A stretch of 64,000 nucleotides of DNA from an uncultured Prevotellaceae bacterium. Lineage in GTDB: Bacteria > Bacteroidota > Bacteroidia > Bacteroidales > Bacteroidaceae. The notes beneath the pieces were generated by a model that was not told the origin of the DNA, did not search any database, and was given only the letters and a program-made list of their open reading frames with translations. This document shows, in pieces, positions 17,618 through 27,378 of the stretch. The DNA lies in assembly GCA_900319225.1 (NCBI GenBank), contig ONNV01000003.1, positions 274,710 to 338,709 of the forward strand. The letters run 5' to 3'. The position numbers were made by a program, and so were the translations under genes. Position 1 is the stretch's first letter. Each line of letters opens with the position of its first letter.

Positions 17618-18844
17618 TTATGCAAAGAAAAGATATGCCAGCAGTATGGCAGCCAGTATTCCGGCCAGGTCAGCCAGCAATCCGCAGCCCACGGCATAAC
17701 GGGTATTCTTAATGTTCACGCTGCCAAAGTATACCGCCAGTATGTAGAAGGTGGTATCAGTTGAGCCCTGGAACAGACATGCCAGACGGCCGGTAAACGA
17801 ATCCGCTCCGTATGTGGTCATGGCATCGATCATAAGGCCGCGGGCACCTCCGCCTGAGAGCGGTTTCATGAACGCGGTAGGCAGGGCTCCCACAAACTGG
17901 CTGTCCAGTCCGCATTTCTCAACGCACCAGCCTATTCCGTCCACCACAGCATCCATCGCTCCCGATGCACGGAACACGCCTATGCCCACCAGAATGGCTA
18001 TCAGGTAGGGTATTATCTTGACAGCTGTGGTAAAGCCGTCCTTGGCTCCCTCCACAAACGCCTCATAAACGTTGATTTTGGCCTTTATGCCCGATATCAG
18101 GAAACCTATTATCACCAGCATCAGGATTATGTTGGCTGCACTTGTGGATACCGGTCCAATCTTTACGGCAGGGAGTTGTGAGAATCCCCAGATTATGAGC
18201 GCCACTATCAGGCTCAGTCCGCCCACGAACGCAATCAGCACCTTGTCAAAACGTATCTTCTGCATCAGGCAGGTAACCAGCAGGCCCACAAGCGTTGAGA
18301 AGAATGTAGCCAGCAGTATGGGGATGAATACATCGGCCGGCTGTGCGGCGCCCATCTGAGCGCGGTATACCAGCACGCTTACCGGAATTATGGTCAGGCC
18401 CGATGTGTTGAGCACCAGGAACATTATCATGGCGTCCGATGCCACATCCTTCTTCTGGTTCAGCTCCTGCATACGCTCCATGGCCTTGAGTCCCATCGGG
18501 GTGGCGGCATTGTCCAGACCCAGCATGTTGGCTGCGATATTCATGAAAATATGGCCGTATGCCGGATCGTTCTTGGGCAGTGAGGGGAACAGACGTGAGA
18601 ACACCGGGCTCAGCCAGCGGGCAAACGTACCCACCAGTCCGCCTTTCTCACCGATTTTCATTATACCCAGCCAGAGTGACAGAACTCCGGTCAGTCCAAG
18701 TGATATCTCAAAGCCCGTCTTGGCCGATGAGAAAGTAGAGTCCATTATATCCTGGAACACACTTGCATCTCCCATGCAGAGCCGTACCACAGCCACTGCA
18801 AATGCAATAAGAAAGAATGAAACCCAGATCCAGTTAAGTACCAT
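17618..18844 (-). CDS. SpmA-SpmB fused nucleoside-recognition (Gate) membrane protein, 408 aa
   Basis: Two Gate/nucleoside-recognition domains in one chain. The first half (about 1-190) matches SpmA, with NIAANMLGLDNAATPMGLKA. The second half (about 215-408) matches SpmB, with PTAFMKPLSGGGARGLMID and GSTDTTFYILAVYFG. About ten hydrophobic helices. In Bacillus SpmA and SpmB are separate and act in spore-core dehydration. Bacteroidota do not sporulate, so the fused protein must do something else, possibly transport of a small solute. A near-consensus TATCTTCG lies 22 bases upstream (18866-18873). First gene of the ybeY/TPR/barrel operon. Confidence 0.88.
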   Translation of the reverse strand: MVLNWIWVSFFLIAFAVAVVRLCMGDASVFQDIMDSTFSSAKTGFEISLGLTGVLSLWLGIMKIGEKGGLVGTFARWLSPVFSRLFPSLPKNDPAYGHIFMNIAANMLGLDNAATPMGLKAMERMQELNQKKDVASDAMIMFLVLNTSGLTIIPVSVLVYRAQMGAAQPADVFIPILLATFFSTLVGLLVTCLMQKIRFDKVLIAFVGGLSLIVALIIWGFSQLPAVKIGPVSTSAANIILMLVIIGFLISGIKAKINVYEAFVEGAKDGFTTAVKIIPYLIAILVGIGVFRASGAMDAVVDGIGWCVEKCGLDSQFVGALPTAFMKPLSGGGARGLMIDAMTTYGADSFTGRLACLFQGSTDTTFYILAVYFGSVNIKNTRYAVGCGLLADLAGILAAILLAYLFFA

Positions 18845-18911
18845 ACGCGTCCCTTGTTATTTGCGCGAAGATACCATTTTTTACGCGGACTGCGAGCACG
18901 CAGCGGGGATA

Positions 18912-20102
18912 TTATTCAAACTCCACCCGCAGTATCAGCAAGTCGCCGTCTGACAGGGTGTTACGTGTCATGTAGCGGGAGATGTCACGGTATAGGGATT
19001 TCTGCCTGTCATCAAGTTTGTCCTGACTTGATTTAAGGACCTGATAAATATCCTTGGATATACGGAAATAGACGCTTTCACCGTCAGAATAAGTGGGTAT
19101 AAGATAATAGATCAGATTCTGCCATACGTCATCAGCGGTTACGTCAGAGGCATTCTCCACGTCAACAAACCGCTTTGGAACGAATGATTTGTAAAGAGTC
19201 TTGTAACGTTTGTCAAACAGGCAGGTCTTGGTTCCGTTTACTGATGAAAAATACTCAAACACCAGATATCTATCGGTTTCAGCCAGACTGCAGAATCCAT
19301 AGTCATAACCTCCTTTTGCCAGATCGGAACTCATATCAAGGGCATTCTGATGCAGACCTTCATGTTTCTTATAAAAACTTGAGGGTATGGGATTCTCGGC
19401 CACGAATTCAAATCTGGGAGTGAACTCTCCGTCTGACAGCGAGTAGATGGTGTAGTCATGTGACATGATAAACCTGAGGGAGTCCCTGAACACGTAAGAC
19501 GTGGGATTGAGTCCGAAAGATGAGCTGTTGTACTTGAAGAACTCATCCAGCTCCAGGAAACTGCCGGTCCGTTTAATTTCCTTGTCATACACGTATACGT
19601 AATCATCCCTGAAATTGGAAAGTCCTATAAAACCGTCGCCCAGTCCATACACATAATCAGCCCCGTCCTCAAACGTCAGCTTGGAGACATATTTTCCCTT
19701 TTCATCGTAAGAAACAAGGGTTCCGTCCCCATCATCAAAACAGTAAACCCTATTGTCCTGTGAAAAGACATTCTCAACAGAATTCAGTTCTCCCGGACCA
19801 CGTCCCTGGATTGAGCGGTCAACCACCTTCTTACCTTTCAGGTCATACATAAGCAGGCGTTTGGCGTACCTGTGCACAAAGACATAACGGTTGGCGGTCA
19901 TGGTCATCCTGGACTGGTTTATGTATGACCATGAGTCATCCACATCCAGATTCACCACCGATATGGATTTTATCTTCTCATCCACGCTGCCCGCACAGGT
20001 GCTCAAATCAATACGGTCCACACCTGTTACGGTTTCAACACTCTTTTGGCCGCATGCCGCAAACAGGAGTGACATTGCCACGAGCAACTCTTTTCTTTTC
20101 AT
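18912..20102 (-). CDS. 6-bladed beta-propeller lipoprotein, 396 aa
   Basis: A lipobox LLFAAC with Cys17 predicts a lipid-anchored envelope protein. The mature part holds repeated short blade motifs such as LMYDLKGKKVVD, GRGPGELNSVENVF and LVSYDEKGKYVSKL. They match the Bacteroidales 6-bladed beta-propeller family (the DUF4934/BF2992 type). No catalytic residues can be named; such proteins are probably ligand- or partner-binding. It starts nine bases after the alpha-2-macroglobulin stop, so the two are probably cotranscribed. A short weak hairpin (18890-18903) follows it. Confidence 0.8.
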   Translation of the reverse strand: MKRKELLVAMSLLFAACGQKSVETVTGVDRIDLSTCAGSVDEKIKSISVVNLDVDDSWSYINQSRMTMTANRYVFVHRYAKRLLMYDLKGKKVVDRSIQGRGPGELNSVENVFSQDNRVYCFDDGDGTLVSYDEKGKYVSKLTFEDGADYVYGLGDGFIGLSNFRDDYVYVYDKEIKRTGSFLELDEFFKYNSSSFGLNPTSYVFRDSLRFIMSHDYTIYSLSDGEFTPRFEFVAENPIPSSFYKKHEGLHQNALDMSSDLAKGGYDYGFCSLAETDRYLVFEYFSSVNGTKTCLFDKRYKTLYKSFVPKRFVDVENASDVTADDVWQNLIYYLIPTYSDGESVYFRISKDIYQVLKSSQDKLDDRQKSLYRDISRYMTRNTLSDGDLLILRVEFE

Positions 20103-20111
20103 CTCTTTCTA

Positions 20112-23100
20112 TTATTCAACGGTAATGACTGCCGATGTGGTGGTAGCGCGGAAAGCGGGAGCGTAGAGGCACTGCATCACGGCGTTTCCTACGGTGAAAC
20201 GGCCCGGTTTCTGTACGTTCACCTCATACTCAATCACGTAACTGCCCTTGCTGAGACGGTCAATATAGAATACCGTACGGGTATTGCCCGGAGCTGCATA
20301 ATAACCTATGTCATCACGCCAGTTGTAACGGTATCCGGCTCTGGTGCTTACAGGCTCCACTGCCGCGGCTCGCATATCGGACAGCTGCAGGTACTCAAGG
20401 TTACGGTCTGTGGTAAGTTCAAACTGAACCTTAAGCAGGTCTCCCACATGCAGTTTAGTTCCGGACTTGACCTCCTCAAGACGGTCTCCCTCTGATCCGC
20501 GTATTACACGCCAGATGGTACGCTTAAGCTGCATTCCGTTCTCAGTATGCTCAATCTTGTCCAGATCCTCGGTAAACGAGCGGTAAACGGCACCCCAGCT
20601 TATGCCAGGAGTCTTGCTCTCAACCTTTATATCGGCCTTGTCACGTCCTATGGGACCGTCCCATGTCCTGGTGGTATAACCCGCCGTTGCCTTGGAATCC
20701 GATGCACGCAGCGCATCCTTTCCTACGTATATGGTGATGTCCGGATCAGACTCCAGTTGGACATCGGACCCTGTAGCCATAAGTGCCACCACTGCGGCGG
20801 CTGTTGCGGCCGATGAGCACCAACCGGTGGTCTGACGCTGTTTGAGCAGCCATCGGGCAGCCTCCACGGCCTGGGTCTTGTTACCGGTGGCAAGCAGGGT
20901 GCGGATAATGAGTGACTGAGTCTCAATGGGAGCCTCATGCCACAGCAGTCCGCCCTCATTGTCACGCCAGTAACGGCCCATCTCATCGCTGTAGAGGGAG
21001 CGTTCCAGCAGTGTGGCGGCTATATGCTGTGCCTGCTCATTCTTACCCTCACGTGCCATAAGCAGAGCCAGCTGCGCACGGAACCAGAGGTTCAGGTCAT
21101 AGGTCTCCTTTTTATCGGCCAGACTCATGTAATAGTTGTAGCTATCACGGGTGTTTGCACTGAACTTATAATCCCTGTAATAGGAACGCATCATGAGATA
21201 GCTCAGTTCACTGTAACCCAGAGACTCAGGCTTGTGCTCCGCTTTATACAGTTTGTAGAAATATCCGTCCATAAAGTCAAGAGCCCTCTGTATAGTCTCT
21301 TTCACCCGCGGAGTGACATCCAGTATACCGTTCTCAATAAGCAGACCCAATCCCTGCAGTATCTCATCGGTGACATGAAGGCTTGATGATCTGTCCTCTA
21401 TCCAGGGCCAACCGCCGTCGGCTATCTGGGCGTCCATCAGTTTTGTGATGGCCTGCTCCAGGGACTGGGCGGTCTCTTCATCTGACAACGCGCTTGCCAG
21501 ATTGCGCAGACGGTCACGCTCACTGTTGCTGTTTAGCAGCCACGGAGTCTCCTCAAGCAGTGTGCCGGTCAGTTTCTGATTCTTTTCAAGCTGTGTCTGC
21601 CACTCCGATGCGGGCAGTGCGGCCCACTCGTCAAGCATCTCACGTATTGCCGGGTACCGGGAACTGAGATCCTGTGATATGGCGGCACCCATAAGGCTGT
21701 GCATGAGGCGCAGGTTACTGGGATCATCCAAACGTATCATTGAAGGCAGAGCCTGGATTGCATACCATATAGGCATGGAGCTGTACTCAAGGGTAAGCTG
21801 CTCATCGGCCATAGTGGTGGAGCGGGGCTTGTCAAGATCGGCAAAACGGAAAGTACGGGTCTCATCACCGTTGTTAAAGAGTGACAGAGCCTGGGTTACC
21901 TGTGTGCGGTTGGAGAGCACGGGGATGGTCTCCTCCATTCCGTCACTGTGACCCTTGGTACTGGCAGTGAGCCTGTAGGTCACGGCGGTAAGTCCGGCAG
22001 GCACCTTAACGGTAAATGACGTGCCTGTGCTGCCGCCGGCAGGAATGGAGACACTCTTCTTCAGAGCCCCCTCAATGATACCCAGAGCGCTGCCGGTTAC
22101 GGCATCGGTGAAAGTGAGTATGACATCGGCCTTGACCGGCTGGTCAGTAAGGTTGCTCACCTTGACCGTGAACTCCATACGGTCTCCCTGACGCAGGAAT
22201 CTGGGAGCGGCAGGCTCAACCATTATCTTCTTGCGGGTAACCATGGCGGTGTCTACGCGGCCCGAACTGAGAGAGTCAGTGAATGCTATGCCCTGAATCT
22301 TCCACTCTGTAAGCAGCTGCGGGGCGCGGAAACGGTATGTGGCAGCTCCGGTAGAGTCTGTAACCATATACCCGAACAGACCTGTGGGATTAAGGTCGGA
22401 ACGTATACTTACTGACTCCTGCTCCTTCACTCCGGCTACTACCCCCTGAACGGAGCGTGCACTGCCCTGGATGGAATTATCGGTATCCATAACTTCCAGG
22501 TCAAGCACTGTCGCCTCCAGTCCGTCATCTATTCCGGTCTGACGGGCCAGGTCACTCTGCTTGTCATAAGCCTTGACCTTTCTTATCATAGCCGCCGTCA
22601 GTTGCACCAGACTCACACTCTTGGGATTATAACGGAACGGATCTATAAGAGTACCCGTAACGGCACGTTTACCCTTATATTCATATTCCTGACCGAAAGA
22701 GTGATGCCAAGGAACATACTGATTGAAATAGATATGTCTGTTTTCCAGCATGTTCCAATATCTGATATATGTCGATCCGAACGGCTGGAACTGAATGCGG
22801 TTCACTCCGTAAACATCCAGTGCACGGTCATACATGTCAACCATTACGGCTGCCTGGACCGGATTGCCCTGCCAATCTGTGACACGGATCTTCCACTCCT
22901 CATCAGTATCAGGCTCCAGCACGCTGCGGAATGTCTCCAGCTCCATCCTGAGCTGACGTTTCCTGTCAGGAACCTCAAACTCATATCTGGCATTATTCAC
23001 TACTCCTTCATACAGTATGCAGGTGGTGACAACGAACTCTCCTATCAGTTCATCAGTTACCGGAATCTCAATAGTCTGCTGGCGGCCGTCACTTACCAGC

Positions 23101-26099
23101 ATGCCCTGGTCATACAGGCCGTATTTGTTGGCAACCATATAGTGGATAACCGCACCCTTACGGTTGCTGCCCAGTCTGATCCTGGCTGTATCGCCTGGCT
23201 CAACCTTACTGCCACCTGCCTGGAATCCCCATAACAGTCTGTTCTGCGGTACAAAAGCGTAATCATCCTCACGGCACAATACGAATTCGGCTGTCTGCTC
23301 ACAGCCCTCTGCGTTTGCCGTTACGCGGTAGACACCTGACTGCAGTCCGTCAAGTATCAGTTTTGATGTTTCCCAGTCATCCTTGTCAAACGGAACCACA
23401 CCCTCAAAGATGACCTTTTCAATTACATCTTCACCCTTAAAGTCAAAGTCATAACGCGGGAAACGCTCCTTAAGGTTCTGGTTATCGGCACTGGCCTGCA
23501 GTTCCTTTATTGTCTTGTTATAGTGTTCATCCTTAAGGATCTCAAACGGAAGCGGCAATCCGGGAGTCTCAAGCCAGCTAAGCCTGCTCACTTTAACGTT
23601 AATGCGTGCCGATGACAGCCCGTTGTTATTTTCAAAATTGAAATAGAAAGTATTCTCACCCTTGCTGTTCAGGGCACCCTGATCTGACCATATATCGATA
23701 TAACGTTCCGGTTTCTGGTCGGCATCGAACCTGGTCTGAGCATCATGCGTCTCACCGTTGATATCGGTTACTGATACCCTTACCTGAACATGGCTGCTGT
23801 TATTAATCATCCACTCTGACGGTACCGTGACATTGAAACTGAATGAACCGTCAGGTGCCGTATGAACCTCTCCCGCTCCTATCCTTATATTACCCCTATC
23901 ATCAGGGATGCAGAACGGGTGACATGAATATGAACTTACACCGGCATACCACCTTACGGTTGCCCCGTCCAAAGGAACCCCGGTATATGAATTGACCTTA
24001 CCTGTAATGGTGACAGGCTGATCATATTTTACCTCATCAGAGCAATTATTGAGTCTTACCTCAAATTTGGGCTGACGGAAAGATTCCACATTGATACTTA
24101 CGTATCCGTCAAAATCATAGTCACTGTCATCAACACTATACACTTCTATGTCATATCTGCCGGGCCTGCAGTTGGCAGGTATCCTGAAAGAACCCTTGAA
24201 AACGCCCATACTGTCAGTGACAAGGGAGTCAACACCCTCTTCCTCACTCTCGGCTGCTTCAAATTCGACCTCAAGTTTTACTCCGGCCAGAACATGACCC
24301 TTCTCTCCGTCCTTTGCATAGACCACACCGCTGTATTGGATCATATCTCCGGGCAGATATGTGTATCGGTCAGTATAGACCTTGGCAAACTCACGACTTG
24401 GCATATCGCTTATCCAGGGAATGTTGAATGTCTCATTACCCCTGTTACCCTGTGACTCAAGCTCAATACGGTAACGGTCATTTTTCATGCCCTCAATCCT
24501 GATTGCACCGTCAGCTCCTGTAATGCCGCTCGTAACCATCCTTACCTGCTCATCCTGGTTGTTGATTCTCCAAACGGAGTATTTGCAGTCCGGGACAGGC
24601 TTGCCGGTACGGGTATTCACCGCAACTCCGCAAAGCGTGCCGTTATCCTGTACCATTTTCATGAACCTTATGCCGTTGCACTCCAGATACTGGTACGATA
24701 TGCAGTCTCCGCTGTTAAAGTACGGACCCGTGGATGCCATAAGATAGTAGCAGCCCTGCATAACGGGTGACATGCCGAATATGGCGTTATGCTGCAGATA
24801 ATCACCCGGATCATTCAGGCTCATACTCCACTCCACAACCGCATTGCATTGATTGAGTTGTGACAACAGGGTTACCTCATCAATGAAATTGGTCAGCCTG
24901 CCGGGAACCTCAACTATCTTAAAGTAGGCAGTCTTGACATTGGTATAATACAAGCGGGCTATATTGCGCTCTCCAGGCAGCAGGTCCTGCGTGAGTTCTA
25001 TCCTTATGTCCTTGTGCTCAATCAAATCCTTGATGCCCATGCACTCATACGCACCCTCGCTCTTGGGCCATTTCTTCTGGGCTGCAATGCAGATGTCACG
25101 GGCCTGACGCCGCATATTCCGGGCCTTTTCATCGGACATTCTAAGGATGTTGTCCTCAATCTTAAGGGCAGCCATACTGTAAAGCATGGTGCTGAACTTG
25201 ACCTTTTTTGAGTAGGACTCTGCAAGCGCAACCGTTCCCTTGAGCCACTCCTCATCATTGCGGTTCCACTCACCGTCTGTGTCCAGATAATCATCAAGCA
25301 CCCTCATTCGCCTTATATCAATAGTGCAGCGGATATCGGGTTTGGCACCGTAATTGTGCTGGATAAGACGTCTGAGCACATAGAACTGCCACAGGTCCGG
25401 ATCATCGGGGGTAAGGTGACGGGTAGCCTCCAGATAATCCTGCATGGTGCCGTAAAGGCGGGGGTCATCAAAGAAAGTCCTCTTGCCCAATGTCAGGTCA
25501 GTGTCTGTTATGACCACCATGGCGTTGTCCATTAGCATATCCACCAGCATGGGACGCAGTTTCTGGCCGGCCTTGTTTCCACCCGGGAAAAACTCCAGGT
25601 AGTATCCTGATGACACATCACCCGCCAGATTTATGGACTGGTCCAGATGGTAACAGATGGTATCACATATCATCTTAGGTGTCCAGTGCTCCAAGGGAGG
25701 ATTGACCTCATCGGTAGGATTGTTGTAGCCGCCAAACATGTTCCAATACTGCATGTATCCCTTGGCCAGGAATGCATGACAGATGGCTTTATGTTCCTTT
25801 ACCTTGAGTTTGGGCAGGAGTGTCTTGAACAGTTCTATACCGGATTTGACGCCGTTCTCACTGTATGTCTGCTCCATCTGGGTAAGATAAGCTGTACTCT
25901 TAAGCATCTCGCGGCCGTTATTCTCCTTGGCCGCCATGTCCCAGATATTATTGATCTCTTTTGCAGCACTCTCCGGAAGGTCCTCTTTCATAAACTTTTC
26001 CACCTTCTTCCATGCGCGTGAATACTTATCCGCGCTGGCAGTCGCAGTAGTCAGTGTCATAATGATAATCAGAAACGATATTCTCAAAAGGTTTCTCAT
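20112..26099 (-). CDS. alpha-2-macroglobulin family protein without thioester, 1995 aa
   Basis: The ATG at 26099 starts a signal peptide (MRNLLRISFLIIIMTLTTAT). A helical N-terminal region (about 25-370) is followed by many macroglobulin-like beta domains, including carboxypeptidase-regulatory-like folds (GTVCGVAVNTRTGKPVPD-type) and the MG-type YLPGDMIQYSGVVYAKDGEK. The C-terminal half has the A2M core (LFGYMVTDSTGAATYRFRAP) and an alpha/alpha-toroid (ILDVTPRVKETIQRALDFMD). I find no CxEQ thioester motif; the toroid entry reads DDPSNLRLMHSLMGAAIS. Bacterial A2Ms trap proteases; without a thioester the trapping would be non-covalent. The promoter box overlaps the ruvB stop 81 bases upstream. 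Confidence 0.9.
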   Translation of the reverse strand: MRNLLRISFLIIIMTLTTATASADKYSRAWKKVEKFMKEDLPESAAKEINNIWDMAAKENNGREMLKSTAYLTQMEQTYSENGVKSGIELFKTLLPKLKVKEHKAICHAFLAKGYMQYWNMFGGYNNPTDEVNPPLEHWTPKMICDTICYHLDQSINLAGDVSSGYYLEFFPGGNKAGQKLRPMLVDMLMDNAMVVITDTDLTLGKRTFFDDPRLYGTMQDYLEATRHLTPDDPDLWQFYVLRRLIQHNYGAKPDIRCTIDIRRMRVLDDYLDTDGEWNRNDEEWLKGTVALAESYSKKVKFSTMLYSMAALKIEDNILRMSDEKARNMRRQARDICIAAQKKWPKSEGAYECMGIKDLIEHKDIRIELTQDLLPGERNIARLYYTNVKTAYFKIVEVPGRLTNFIDEVTLLSQLNQCNAVVEWSMSLNDPGDYLQHNAIFGMSPVMQGCYYLMASTGPYFNSGDCISYQYLECNGIRFMKMVQDNGTLCGVAVNTRTGKPVPDCKYSVWRINNQDEQVRMVTSGITGADGAIRIEGMKNDRYRIELESQGNRGNETFNIPWISDMPSREFAKVYTDRYTYLPGDMIQYSGVVYAKDGEKGHVLAGVKLEVEFEAAESEEEGVDSLVTDSMGVFKGSFRIPANCRPGRYDIEVYSVDDSDYDFDGYVSINVESFRQPKFEVRLNNCSDEVKYDQPVTITGKVNSYTGVPLDGATVRWYAGVSSYSCHPFCIPDDRGNIRIGAGEVHTAPDGSFSFNVTVPSEWMINNSSHVQVRVSVTDINGETHDAQTRFDADQKPERYIDIWSDQGALNSKGENTFYFNFENNNGLSSARINVKVSRLSWLETPGLPLPFEILKDEHYNKTIKELQASADNQNLKERFPRYDFDFKGEDVIEKVIFEGVVPFDKDDWETSKLILDGLQSGVYRVTANAEGCEQTAEFVLCREDDYAFVPQNRLLWGFQAGGSKVEPGDTARIRLGSNRKGAVIHYMVANKYGLYDQGMLVSDGRQQTIEIPVTDELIGEFVVTTCILYEGVVNNARYEFEVPDRKRQLRMELETFRSVLEPDTDEEWKIRVTDWQGNPVQAAVMVDMYDRALDVYGVNRIQFQPFGSTYIRYWNMLENRHIYFNQYVPWHHSFGQEYEYKGKRAVTGTLIDPFRYNPKSVSLVQLTAAMIRKVKAYDKQSDLARQTGIDDGLEATVLDLEVMDTDNSIQGSARSVQGVVAGVKEQESVSIRSDLNPTGLFGYMVTDSTGAATYRFRAPQLLTEWKIQGIAFTDSLSSGRVDTAMVTRKKIMVEPAAPRFLRQGDRMEFTVKVSNLTDQPVKADVILTFTDAVTGSALGIIEGALKKSVSIPAGGSTGTSFTVKVPAGLTAVTYRLTASTKGHSDGMEETIPVLSNRTQVTQALSLFNNGDETRTFRFADLDKPRSTTMADEQLTLEYSSMPIWYAIQALPSMIRLDDPSNLRLMHSLMGAAISQDLSSRYPAIREMLDEWAALPASEWQTQLEKNQKLTGTLLEETPWLLNSNSERDRLRNLASALSDEETAQSLEQAITKLMDAQIADGGWPWIEDRSSSLHVTDEILQGLGLLIENGILDVTPRVKETIQRALDFMDGYFYKLYKAEHKPESLGYSELSYLMMRSYYRDYKFSANTRDSYNYYMSLADKKETYDLNLWFRAQLALLMAREGKNEQAQHIAATLLERSLYSDEMGRYWRDNEGGLLWHEAPIETQSLIIRTLLATGNKTQAVEAARWLLKQRQTTGWCSSAATAAAVVALMATGSDVQLESDPDITIYVGKDALRASDSKATAGYTTRTWDGPIGRDKADIKVESKTPGISWGAVYRSFTEDLDKIEHTENGMQLKRTIWRVIRGSEGDRLEEVKSGTKLHVGDLLKVQFELTTDRNLEYLQLSDMRAAAVEPVSTRAGYRYNWRDDIGYYAAPGNTRTVFYIDRLSKGSYVIEYEVNVQKPGRFTVGNAVMQCLYAPAFRATTTSAVITVE

Positions 26100-26179
26100 A
26101 AGCTCTCTTTTTAAAATGTACTCTTTCCTGTTTTTGGATATAAAACCGGGAAAGAGGCAAAATGCGTCCCCGTGCGCTG

Positions 26180-26187
26180 CAAAATTA
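26180..26187 (-). promoter_or_regulatory. -7 box (TAATTTTG) for the alpha-2-macroglobulin gene
   Basis: The minus-strand TAATTTTG overlaps the ruvB stop codon (26185-26187) and lies 81 bases before the ATG at 26099. It gives the alpha-2-macroglobulin/6-bladed pair its own transcript. Confidence 0.45.
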
Positions 26188-27207
26188 CTCAAACAAGCCG
26201 CCCGGCATGGACTCGTAACGTGAACGGCCCAGATGCTTGTATGCCAGGTCTGTCACCTCACGGCCACGGGGAGTACGCTTAAGGAATCCCTCCTGGATAA
26301 GGAACGGCTCATATACATCCTCTATGGTACCGGCATCCTCACTAAGTGCGGTTGCAATGGTACCCAGGCCTACCGGACCACCCTTGAACTTGTCAATGAT
26401 GGTGGTAAGGATGCGGTTGTCAATCTCATCCAGTCCGTATTTGTCTATGTTGAGCGCCTCAAGGGCTATATTGGCTATTGAGAGAGTTATGCGCCCTGAT
26501 CCCTTGACCTGTGCAAAGTCACGCACACGGCGCAGCAGGGCATTGGCAATACGGGGCGTTCCGCGGCTGCGACCCGCTATCTCAGCGGCAGCATCCACGT
26601 CACAAGGTATGCCCAGTATACCGGCAGAACGGAGTATGATTTTCTGCAATGTCTTGGCATCATAATACTCCAGATGCATGTTTATTCCGAATCGGGCACG
26701 TAACGGAGCGGTAAGCAGACCGCTGCGGGTTGTGGCACCTATCAGGGTAAACGGATTAAGGTCTATCTGTATGCTTCGGGCGCTGGGACCCTTGTCTATC
26801 ATGATGTCTATGCGGTAATCCTCCATGGCCGAGTAGAGATACTCCTCAACCACGGGCGACAGACGGTGAATCTCATCGATAAACAGCACATCCTTGGGCT
26901 CCAGTGAGGTAAGGATACCTGCCAGGTCACCCGGCTTGTCCAGCACCGGACCCGATGTGATCTTGAAGCCCACGCCAAGCTCATTGGCAATGATGTTGCT
27001 CAGGGTTGTCTTTCCCAGTCCGGGAGGGCCGTGCAGCAACGTGTGGTCAAGTGACTCGCCACGCTGGCGGGCCGCCTCGACAAAGACGCGCAGGTTATCC
27101 ACGACCTTGCCCTGTCCGGCAAAATCATCAAACCTGAGCGGCCTCAAAGCATTATCCAGCTCCTTGTCGCTCGTTAATTGCTGTGCTCGTATATCAAACT
27201 CTTCCAT
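26185..27207 (-). CDS. ruvB: Holliday junction branch migration ATPase, 340 aa
   Basis: Motor of the RuvABC complex: hexameric AAA+ ATPase driving branch migration during recombination. The Walker [13 protein letters not shown] is at about 60-71, Walker B is FIDEIHRL, sensor I is GATTRSG, and the arginine finger region follows in LRARFGI. The C-terminal winged helix ends [14 protein letters not shown]. Length is typical. ruvA and ruvC are not in the window. It is preceded by the palindrome at 27248-27327. Confidence 0.97.
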   Translation of the reverse strand: MEEFDIRAQQLTSDKELDNALRPLRFDDFAGQGKVVDNLRVFVEAARQRGESLDHTLLHGPPGLGKTTLSNIIANELGVGFKITSGPVLDKPGDLAGILTSLEPKDVLFIDEIHRLSPVVEEYLYSAMEDYRIDIMIDKGPSARSIQIDLNPFTLIGATTRSGLLTAPLRARFGINMHLEYYDAKTLQKIILRSAGILGIPCDVDAAAEIAGRSRGTPRIANALLRRVRDFAQVKGSGRITLSIANIALEALNIDKYGLDEIDNRILTTIIDKFKGGPVGLGTIATALSEDAGTIEDVYEPFLIQEGFLKRTPRGREVTDLAYKHLGRSRYESMPGGLFE

Positions 27208-27247
27208 CTTGCACCAAGAATCAACTCACCAAATTTTCCAGTTGCAC

Positions 27248-27327
27248 CGGGGACTGTCCCTTTTGGTCACCTGATAATCTCAGAATTAGTCACTTCGTCT
27301 AGCACGTGCCAAAAGGGACTGTCCCCG
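27248..27327. repeat. 19-bp GGGACWGTCCC-type inverted repeat between hisS and ruvB
   Basis: The arms 27248-27266 and 27309-27327 pair over 19 bases with a single central T-T mismatch, and pairing continues inward (GTCAC with GTGCC) past a one-base bulge. Each arm contains GGGACTGTCCC. The 42-nt interior has no obvious structure. The motif is shared with 12448-12497. REP-like palindromes of this kind are, from general knowledge, often moved by REP-associated Y1 transposases, but no such gene is in the window. Confidence 0.85.
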
Positions 27328-27378
27328 TGTGTCTGAGCGCTGAAAAGAAAAATACGCAGAACCTGCGTAAACTCAAAA

